DNA of 64,000 nucleotides from Halicephalobus mephisto (lineage: Eukaryota; Nematoda; Chromadorea; Rhabditida; Panagrolaimidae), in the NCBI GenBank assembly GCA_009193035.1, contig SWDT01000005.1, forward strand, positions 620,001 through 684,000. The letters run 5' to 3'. Of the stretch, positions 57,801-64,000 are shown in pieces; position 1 is the first letter of the stretch, and every line of letters begins with the position of its first letter. The notes under the pieces are model-generated. The model worked only from the letters and a program-made list of their open reading frames with translations, had not been told where the DNA came from and did no database searches. The translations under genes and the position numbers were made by a program.

Positions 57801-60800
57801 TTTTACTTTTTTTAAATTTTTTGCCTCAGGCAATTTGGAAAAAATCAAAAATATTAATGGTTTTTTTAAAGAAGTTTTGGATTTTTATTTTTGTTGCAAT
57901 GTTGGTTTCGGATTTCTTTCCGTAGTTTCCCCTCAGGACACGAAACGGATTGGATTTCTCTCGCTCAACAAGGATAGGAAAGTCTCTAACTTGGGAAGTT
58001 ATCATAATAGAAACGGCTCAAAAATTACATTACTATAAAAATAGAAATAAAAATTTGTACGAAAATGGTCTTCAAAAAAGTTTTCGAATTTAAAGTTAAA
58101 TGAAAATTTTGGCTTACATAATGAAAGATTTATGAAATCCGGAGATTCTGGAAGTGTTTATAAAAATAAAAATTTAAAAAATTCTGGAAATTTTTACAGA
58201 TTTTTCAAGTTTGAGAATCTTTCTGTTGAATTTTTGAAATTTTAAAAATTTCTAAAAAATTTGAAAATTAAAAAAAATTAAAATTTTTGAAATTTTCAGA
58301 ATTATTTGTTAAATTTTCGGAATTTTAAAAATCGCTAAAAGCTTCTGGAAGAATTTTGGAAATATTTATAAAAATAAAAATCTATAAAATTCTTGGAATT
58401 TTAAAAATTTACATTCGATTTTGAAAACTTGTGAAATTTCAAAATTTTCTAAAAATCGGAATTTTCGTGAAATTTCTGAAACTTTCAGAATTTCAAATTT
58501 TAGAAACATCTATAGAATTCTGAAAATTTCCACGGACTTCTGGAACTTCCTAGAAGCTCTCAGAGAATCCTTGAATATTCTAGAAGTTTCCACGAGATTC
58601 TAAAAGTTTTAAAAATTTCCAAAATTTTGAAAAATTTCTGAAAATTTGAAAAATCTCTAAAATTTTCAAAAATTCCACTGATTTCTCTAATCTGGTTTGT
58701 CAAAGTTAAAAATCACAAAATTTGAATTTTTCAAAATAAAACAACTTTGAATTTAAACAATTTCGATTTTATTTCAAAATTAAAAAAAGCTAATTTTATT
58801 AAAGAATTTTGATTTTATTAGAAAATTTAAAAAATTAATTTTAAAAATTTCGATTTCATTTTAAAATTAAAAAAATTAATTTTAAAAATTTTGATTTTAT
58901 TTCAAGATTAAAAAAGTTAATTTTATTAAAGAATTTCGATTTTTGAACTTGATAATCCGAAAATTTGGCCAACTTTAATGAACTCAAAAAAATTAAAATA
59001 ACTTTAAAAATAAAATGATTGCGTAATGGAAGCTGGGTAATTAGTCTCCATTTGAAGGAAGTCCAAGAAGAATTTTACTTTTCTGGCATTCATATGAGCT
59101 GTCCCTGGAGTAGGAGACTCCCAAGAGCGACAACCTATGCTCGTGCTTGCCTGAGGTGCGTGAGTGAGGCCGGCCATTGAGTGAGTGCATTAAAGCTTCG
59201 GTCTTCTCGTTTTTTCATCTGGCTCCATATTTTCCCAGAAAAATTTCAACTTGTTAATTTTTTTCATTTACATTGATTGATGCGGTTTTTTAAGTCTTCG
59301 AGTTGCAAACCTCGGAGAAATTCCAAAAAATCCTCCAATTCTGAAAAAAACAACCAAAAACCAGGTGTTTCTTCTTTTTTGTCGAAACATTACGATGCTG
59401 TCTATGTGTCGACGGAGGAGGAGGATTCGGGGCCCTACACGCCGTCGACGAGGACGATCGATCGGTGCAAGGAGATCCCGGCGTTGGTGGCGGCCCCTAT
59501 CCGGGCCCAGTACCCCCAGTCGGCCTTGTCCGCCAGGATCCGTCAAGTCACCCGAGGCCAAGGACCCCCAGGGTACAAACGGGACAGCGGAGATTCCGAG
59601 TTGTCAGTGAGATTCGCGGATCAAGTCGTGATTTCGAAGAAAAAAAATCGAGTCGGATTCAAATCCACCGCTTCTGAAGGAGATTTCCCCGACTCAAAAT
59701 CCAGCGAATCCGGCACCAGCAGAATAGCCAAGACCACCGTCAGCTGTCCCACGATGCCGAACAGCGAACCAGATAAATTCGATTACGAGTCCTATGTCAA
59801 ATATATCATCAAGGTTCGAGGACCCAATTTGTACTTTTCTAAAATCTCAAAGGGGCGCTTTTTCGAAATTCTTCCACCACGAATTCCTAACAAATTCTTA
59901 ACTTCTAAAATTCTTAATTTTTAAAATCTTTAATTTCTAAAATTCTTAATTTTTAAAATTCTTAATTTCTAAAATTTCTAAAAATTCTTTAAAAACGAAA
60001 TTCTTAACTTTTAAAAATATTCTTAACTTCTAAAATTCTTAATTTTTAAAATTCTTAATTTCTAAAATTTCTAAAAAAATTCTTAATTTCTGAAATTCTT
60101 TAAAAATGAAAATCTTAATTTCTAAAATTTCTAAAAATATTCTTAATTTCTAAAATTCTTAATTTCTAAAATTCTTTAAAAATGAAAATCTTAATTTTTA
60201 AAATTTTTTTGAATTTTCTGTAAGATCTTTAAAATTTTCAGAATCCTCTATTAGATTCTAGAAAGTTCTATATTATTTTAGAATTTCCAAAGTTGTAAAA
60301 AATTTCAGAAACATCTGATTTTGGAATTTTGGAAACTTAAAAAATTACAAATATTTTAAAAAATTATGATTTTAATAAAAATATTTCAGTTGACGGGTGA
60401 TTGGACCCAGATTCAGGTGGTCCATCTTCCGAATGACCCGACGGCAGGTCTGGGATTTGGGATCGTCGGGGGGGCTTCGACGGGGGTCGTGGTGAAGACG
60501 ATCCTTCCCGGATCCGCAGCAGACCGGGATGGCCGTCTCCGACCAGGGGATCGGATTCTGCAAATCGGCAGGATAAATGTGCAAGGGATGTCCAGTCAAC
60601 AAGTAGCCGGTCTTCTTCGTCAACCAGAGCCCATAATCGAGATAATCGTCGGAAGACCCATAAACGTGACAGAAACAATCGAAGATTCACTTTGTAAGTT
60701 TATAATTTTATATTTTTTAAAATTTCACATTTTTGGAATTTTATTTTAAACTTAATTTTTTTTAAATTTTATATTTTTTAAAATTTCGTGTTTTTTAAAT

Positions 60801-63800
60801 TTCACATTTTTAGAATTTTATTTTAAACTTAATTTTTCTTAATTTTTATATTTTTTAAAATTTCACATTTTTAGAATTTTGTATTTTTTAGAATTTTATT
60901 TTAAACTTAATTTTTTTAAATTTTTCTTTTTAAAATTTTTATATTTTTTAAAATTTCACATTTTAAAAATTTTATATTTTTTAAAATTTCACATTTTTAG
61001 AATTTTATTTTAAACTAATTTTTTTAAATTTTATACTTTTTAAAATTTTGTATTTTTTTGAATTTTATTTTTTTAAAAATTATTTTTTTTTAAATTTTAT
61101 TTTTTTTAAAATTATTTTTTTTTAAATTTTATTTTTTTTTTTTTGAATTTCAGCTTTTTTTTAAATTTTATTTTTTTTAAATCTGGTTTTTTCATCTTGA
61201 TGGTCTTGTCATTCATTTTTTGGAACGGAATTTTCCCTCAGGGGACCAAATCTTGAGCATTAGAAACCTTTTTCTGAAAGTATTGACTGCCAATTACAAC
61301 TATTTTCTTTTCCTGAAACTTCTCCGACTTTTTTAATTCTGGACACTTTTCCAACTTCTGCAATTGACGCTCCAAATCGAAAATGTTTTTTGTTATTTTT
61401 CTTCCACAATAAAGCACCAGATTTTCGGCACTTTTGATAAACAAGATTAAAATTCTTTGGAGACCCCCAGGCTTCGATGGAGGTTCCTGAAAGCTTTGGA
61501 ACTTCCTGTCCAAGTTTCTGGAAGATTCTGGAATCTCCAAAATTTTATAAAAAATTTTTAGAATTCAAAAAAAAATTTTAAAATTTGAAATTTTAGAATT
61601 TTAATAAAGCATTTTGAGATTTTTTAGAACATTCTAGGATTTCATAGAAGATTTTAAAAACTTGTAAAAGATTCTGTAAGATTTTGAAAACTCTAGAATT
61701 TCAAAAAAATTCTGAAAATTTCTAAAATTTCGGAAAATATTTTAAAAGTTTCTAAAGATTTCTAAAATATTTTTTGAGAATCTTTAAAAATTTCAATAAT
61801 TTCTAACTTTTCAGAATTCTGTGGAAGATTCTGAATATTTTTAAAATTTTGAAGAAATTTTTAGAATTTAATTAATTTTTTAATTTTTGAAAATTTTAAA
61901 TTTTTGCGAATTTTTGAAAATTTTTAAAACTTTGTAAAATTTTCAAAAATTTCCAAAATTGAAAAAAATCTAAAATTTTTCAGAAATTTCCGGAATCCTA
62001 CAGTATCTCTTGAAGATTTGGAATTTTTAAAGTTTTTACATTTTTCAAAAATAAAAAATTTCGAAATTTTAAAAAACTTCCAAAACCCAATATGCAATTC
62101 TGAAAATTTTAAAATTCTCACATGTTTCTAAAGTCCTCCAGAATTTTATAAAATTCCTTTAAACTTTTCAAAATTCGTTAAATTTTGGATTTTTGGAAAT
62201 TTAAACAAAAAATTTTTAATTTAAGAATTTAAATTTTTTTATATTTTTAAATTTTCTAAATTTTTACATTTTTAAAGTTACTTTATTTTAAAATTATTCA
62301 ATTTTTAAAAATTATTTAATTTTTTAATTATGTAAATTTTTAAAATTTTTAAAGTTTTCTAAACTTTTAAATTTACATTTTTACATTTTTATATTTTTTT
62401 TGAATTTTCGAAATTTTTAGATTTTTTTAAATTTCTATATTTTTTTAAATCTTCGAAATTTTTATATTTTTTAAATTATCAAAGTTTTTAGATTTTTTAA
62501 TTTTTATATTTTTTGAATTTTATACAATATGATTTTTTTGACAATGAAGCAGCAGATTTTTCGGCATTTTCAGTAAATTCCTCTTCAGGAATAGCTTGTC
62601 TGGTCCCTCTTGACGGGCCTTCCTTTTCATCCAGGCCAATTGAATGGAAATTTTCTCAGTTTTTCCTTTGCTCGAATCCGCTCTTGTCCAGTTCGTTCTC
62701 GAGTGGAAAAATAATTGATATTCTTTTAATTTTGGATAATTTTTGAATTTATTTTTTGATATTGATTCATTTTTGAATGTTTATTTATATCGATTTTTGA
62801 ACGTTTACTTTTGCTGACAACCAGTGTAATTTAGAAAAACCAATGTGCATTTATTTGAAATTTTTAAATTCCCGCGCAAGAGCGAGTGGAAGTAAAAAAA
62901 GGCAAATCTGGCAATTCGTGTTGAAATCGATTCATTCTAAATTTGATTTTTTGTTAAAATTCTAAAAAAGTTACTTTTTTACAAAAATCTAATTTTTCGA
63001 ATTCCCGCGCAAGAGCGAGTGGAAGTAAAAAAAGGCAAATCTGGCAATTCGTGTTGAAATCGATTCATTATAAATTTGATTTTTTTGTTAAAATTCTAAA
63101 ATTCTAAAAAAGTTACTTTTTTACAAAAATCTAATTTTTTAAATTTCCGCGCAAGAGCGAGTGGAAGTAAAAAAAGGCAAATCTGGCAATTCGTGTTGAA
63201 ATCGATTCATTCTAAATTTGTATTTTTTTTGTTAAGATCCTAAAATCTTAAAAAAGTTACTTTTTTACAAAAATCTGATTTTTTGAATTCCCGTGCAAGA
63301 GCGAGTAGAAGTAAAAAATGGTAATTTTGATAAATCTGGCAACTCTACCGAAACCGACTCGCTCCGTTCTCACTCTCGCTTTTTATTCTTTTTACCTAAA
63401 TTCCTAAACTTTAAAATCTTCTTGAACTTTTATAAACTTTTTTTTATTTTTTTAATTATAATATTATTTTCGAATGTTTATTTTTCGTATTTTAAATTTC
63501 TTCATTAAAAGAATTTTTTTATTAAGTTTTTAAAAATACTTTTATTGAACTTTTAAAACTATTAATTTTTAAAATATTTTTTAAATCTGTTTTTGTTAAT
63601 TTTTAATTTCTTAAAAGTTTTATATCATTTATTTTAATTTTTTAAAACTAATTGGTAATTTTTTTTTAATTTTTAGATAAATTTCGATTTTTTTATTAAT
63701 TTTTATTTTTAAAATTTGAAATTTTCTTTAAATTAAAATTAAAATGTTTTTATTGATTTTAATTTAAAAAATTTTTCTTTATTAATTTTTATTTTTTAAA

Positions 63801-64000
63801 TTTTTGTTTATTAATTTAAATTTTTCTTTATTAATTTTTATTAATTTTAATTTTTTTCAGCTTGTTGGACGATGGCGACCCGAGCGGCCCTGAATCCGAC
63901 TTCCTTGGAGGAGCAGATTCAGCAGAGGATTAACTCGATGCAGAACGGTAGTCTCAGAAGGGAATCCCATCCACGGACTCCTCTGACGGCGACTGGGCCT
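48812..64000 (+). CDS. mpz-1: Multi-PDZ scaffold protein, MPZ-1/MPDZ/PATJ-like (5' part, cut by window end)
   Basis: Scaffold that gathers membrane receptors and polarity proteins through many PDZ domains. Visible exons, all phase-consistent: 48812-48848, 48900-49021, 50931-51056, 51736-51839, 57144-57357, 59295-59813, 60390-60693, 63861-64000 and beyond. Residues ~13-60 (RQILRELREKN ... VLQDPAFRRI) resemble the L27 domain of MPDZ/INADL. A divergent first PDZ-like region spans exons 4-5 (LPFALGHFAVIG; LADRIISIDYS; STHESATRLF; KDVVFLLEE), interrupted by a 5.3-kb intron. Exon 6 is a serine-rich linker. Exon 7 is a canonical PDZ (AGLGFGIVGGASTGVVVKTILPGSAADRDGRL in pattern) close to PDZ2 of MPDZ. 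More PDZ domains should follow outside the window. The start has no close upstream competitor and leaves the right phase. Confidence 0.85.
49022..49400 (+). repeat. Tandem repeat in mpz-1 intron 2, ~140-base unit, three copies
   Basis: GATAGTTATACCCTGAGGGC recurs at ~49051, 49198 and 49335, each followed by CATTTGG and a GATCGGCATTTTGAGTCATT-like word. The first unit begins at the splice donor. 49400-50320 is AT-rich with CAAATTCGAAT-like words and no feature. Confidence 0.8.
50322..50780 (+). repeat. Tandem repeat, ~182-base unit, about 2.5 copies
   Basis: AAAATCATTCGCGGTGGGACC at ~50425 and its near-copy at ~50607, each with ATACCGGTCCCACCACGAAT downstream; the two words are partly complementary to each other. 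Confidence 0.85.
51155..51520 (+). repeat. Two-copy direct repeat, ~223-base period
   Basis: AAATTCCCTTTTGAAGTTTACAGTAAC begins at ~51155 and ~51378; both copies contain CACTACCGTATGATAGTAG and ACAGTACACCTGTTTTTC. Confidence 0.85.
52040..52660 (+). repeat. Tandem repeat, ~155-base unit, about four copies
   Basis: AAGTTTATAGTCGACAAAGT with GAATTTTCGTCTCAGAACC recurs at ~52060, 52220, 52373 and 52524, with GGTCCTATAACGAAAAT words between. Confidence 0.85.
52661..53430 (+). repeat. Degenerate repeats in mpz-1 intron 4
   Basis: Words such as ATTTCGCGTTAGGATCTTTT recur at ~52970 and ~53115 with a ~145-base period. Confidence 0.6.
53431..53650. promoter_or_regulatory. GC-rich island in mpz-1 intron 4
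   Basis: About 220 bases with GGCAGAGCCCCACAGCC, GTGTTGCGCGTGTTCCCC and CAAATAAGCCGGGCAATAG, sharply unlike the AT-rich surroundings. Open frames on the minus strand carry no recognisable protein. Inferred candidate internal promoter or enhancer. Confidence 0.35.
53660..54960 (+). repeat. Large tandem array, ~110-120-base unit, about eleven copies
   Basis: The unit is AAGTTTTCGCTTTAAGACAC, AAAAAAGTGAGAATTTTCGTG, TTAAGACAAAATTT and TTTGTGAATTTTAATAGTC. Both orientations of the AAGACACGAAAA word appear within a unit. 54960-55680 continues as more degenerate TTTTAACACGAAA repeats. Confidence 0.85.
55690..56030. promoter_or_regulatory. Second GC-richer island in mpz-1 intron 4
   Basis: Contains GTTAGCTGCCGGACTCTC, GTTTGAAGGTCTATGACGGC and CATTTGAGCTCGGCTGATCC. 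Non-repetitive and without a convincing exon; inferred regulatory candidate. Confidence 0.3.
56580..57110 (+). repeat. Tandem repeat, ~120-140-base unit, about four copies
   Basis: TTAGGAAATTTCGTGCTGAGAGT recurs at ~56793, 56928 and 57048, each preceded by TTTTGATTTCGAGAGTTTTG. Confidence 0.85.
57365..57880 (+). repeat. Tandem repeat around a palindromic GCCTCAGGC
   Basis: TTTTTTGCCTCAGGCAATTT recurs five times (~57448, 57569, 57697, 57820 and in part at ~57376) with AAATATTAATGGTTTTTTTA between. Confidence 0.85.
58080..58640 (+). repeat. TTCTGGAA/TTCTAGAAG array in mpz-1 intron 5
   Basis: Words such as GGACTTCTGGAACTTCC, ATATTCTAGAAGTTTCC and AAAGCTTCTGGAAG. 58640-59030 is AT-rich with TTTCGATTTTATTTCAAAATT repeats. 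Confidence 0.6.
59035..59230 (+). promoter_or_regulatory. GC-richer island just upstream of mpz-1 exon 6
   Basis: Contains GGCATTCATATGAGCTGTCC, GCTCGTGCTTGCCTGAGG and GAGTGAGGCCGGCCATTGAG. It lies 65-260 bases before a large in-frame exon whose acceptor is followed by open coding, so an internal start giving a shorter isoform is plausible. Confidence 0.4.
59920..60230 (+). repeat. Low-complexity TTCTTAATTTCTAAAA repeats
   Basis: About fifteen copies of AATTCTTAATTTCTAAAATT-like words directly after the exon 6 donor region. Confidence 0.85.
60700..61180 (+). repeat. Low-complexity TTTAAAATTTCACATTTT repeats
   Basis: Repeats of ATTTTTTAAAATTTCACATTTTTAGAATTTTATTTTAAACTTAA-like units just after exon 7, decaying into T/A homopolymer runs. 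Confidence 0.85.
61238..61491 (-). other. Coding-like open stretch on the opposite strand of an mpz-1 intron
   Basis: On the minus strand, a GCTTTCAG acceptor at ~61492 leads into 84 open codons ending in a stop. The peptide starts EPPSKPGGLQRIL and has a helical, heptad-like middle (LYCGRKITKNIFDLERQLQKLEK). Composition is above background. Similar in style to small coiled-coil subunits, but I cannot name a family. It may be the last exon of a nested gene; a possible partner island is at 62540-62720. Confidence 0.35.
61540..62520 (+). repeat. AT-rich degenerate repeats in mpz-1 intron 7
   Basis: TTTTAGAATT, CTAGAATTTC and TTTTTAAATTTT words with no clear period; nothing else seen. Confidence 0.5.
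62540..62720. other. GC-richer island in mpz-1 intron 7
   Basis: Contains GAATAGCTTGTCTGGTCCCTC and CTCGAATCCGCTCTTGTCC. All three minus-strand frames look coding-like in parts (for example a frame with AIPEEEFTENAEKSAASL), so the frame is ambiguous. Candidate nested exon or regulatory DNA. Confidence 0.3.
62871..63350 (+). repeat. Tandem repeat, 133-145-base unit, 3.5 copies
   Basis: CCCGCGCAAGAGCGAGTGGAAG followed by AAAAAAAGGCAAATCTGGCAA recurs at 62871, 63004, ~63145 and ~63290; copies one and two are nearly identical. The CGCGCAAGAGCGAG core is unusually GC-rich for these arrays. 63351-63860 is T-rich intron with nothing visible. Confidence 0.9.

Noticed and set aside
59268..59561. 97-codon minus-strand open frame
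   Set aside because: Opposite mpz-1 exon 6, whose arginine/glycine-rich codons leave the antisense open.

Overview
This is eukaryotic DNA, almost certainly from a rhabditid nematode and probably a Caenorhabditis relative. The support is: many very short introns (41-51 bases) ending in TTTTCAG-like acceptors, a polycistronic-looking gene cluster with tiny intergenic gaps, a serpentine chemoreceptor of the nematode-specific SRT class, a ZP-domain cuticlin, ShKT-domain proteins, a nematode CHK-type kinase, and AT-rich introns packed with tandem repeats.

Layout, left to right. 1-2,850: a decayed GT11 fucosyltransferase-like gene bracketed by ~100-base inverted repeats, followed by a foldback element. 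3,221-6,734 (+): a six-exon MFSD8/CLN7-like transporter. 8,825-10,291 (+): an SRT chemoreceptor. 11,080-11,943: relics of an RTE-like retrotransposon and an ABCC transporter. 11,953-13,244 (-): an unrecognised small membrane-anchored protein. 14,034-21,148 (-): four tightly packed housekeeping genes, in transcription order LYRM4/ISD11, MAT1 (mnat-1), transportin-3 and a CCDC50-like protein, probably an operon. They are divergent from rps-11 at 21,706-22,224 (+). 22,300-26,800: repeat-rich intergenic DNA. 26,819-29,159 (+): a cuticlin-like ZP protein.

30,900-47,300 is the accessory, fast-evolving part. It holds three paralogues of an unrecognised protein with two OB-fold-like segments, two copies of a secreted ShKT gene, a CHK kinase pseudogene, a mariner relic with visible terminal repeats, a piggyBac relic and a 280-base dispersed repeat. 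The OB-like gene, the dispersed repeat and the ShKT gene occur twice in opposite order (OB-repeat-ShKT and ShKT-repeat-OB), all in conserved orientation. Two OB-like genes are nearly identical in their first halves, intron included, and strongly diverged in their second halves, which suggests recent gene conversion.

48,812 to the window end (+): the 5' part of an mpz-1/MPDZ/PATJ-like multi-PDZ scaffold gene with an L27-like start, eight visible exons and introns up to 5.3 kb made largely of tandem arrays. GC-richer islands inside these introns may be internal promoters or nested exons.

Exon boundaries were derived by hand from splice signals, reading-phase agreement and family resemblance. 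I ran no database search, so family names come from recognition of motifs. The best candidate for something undescribed is the OB-like gene trio with its conversion and rearrangement history. The ShKT gene that grew by duplication of exon pairs is second.
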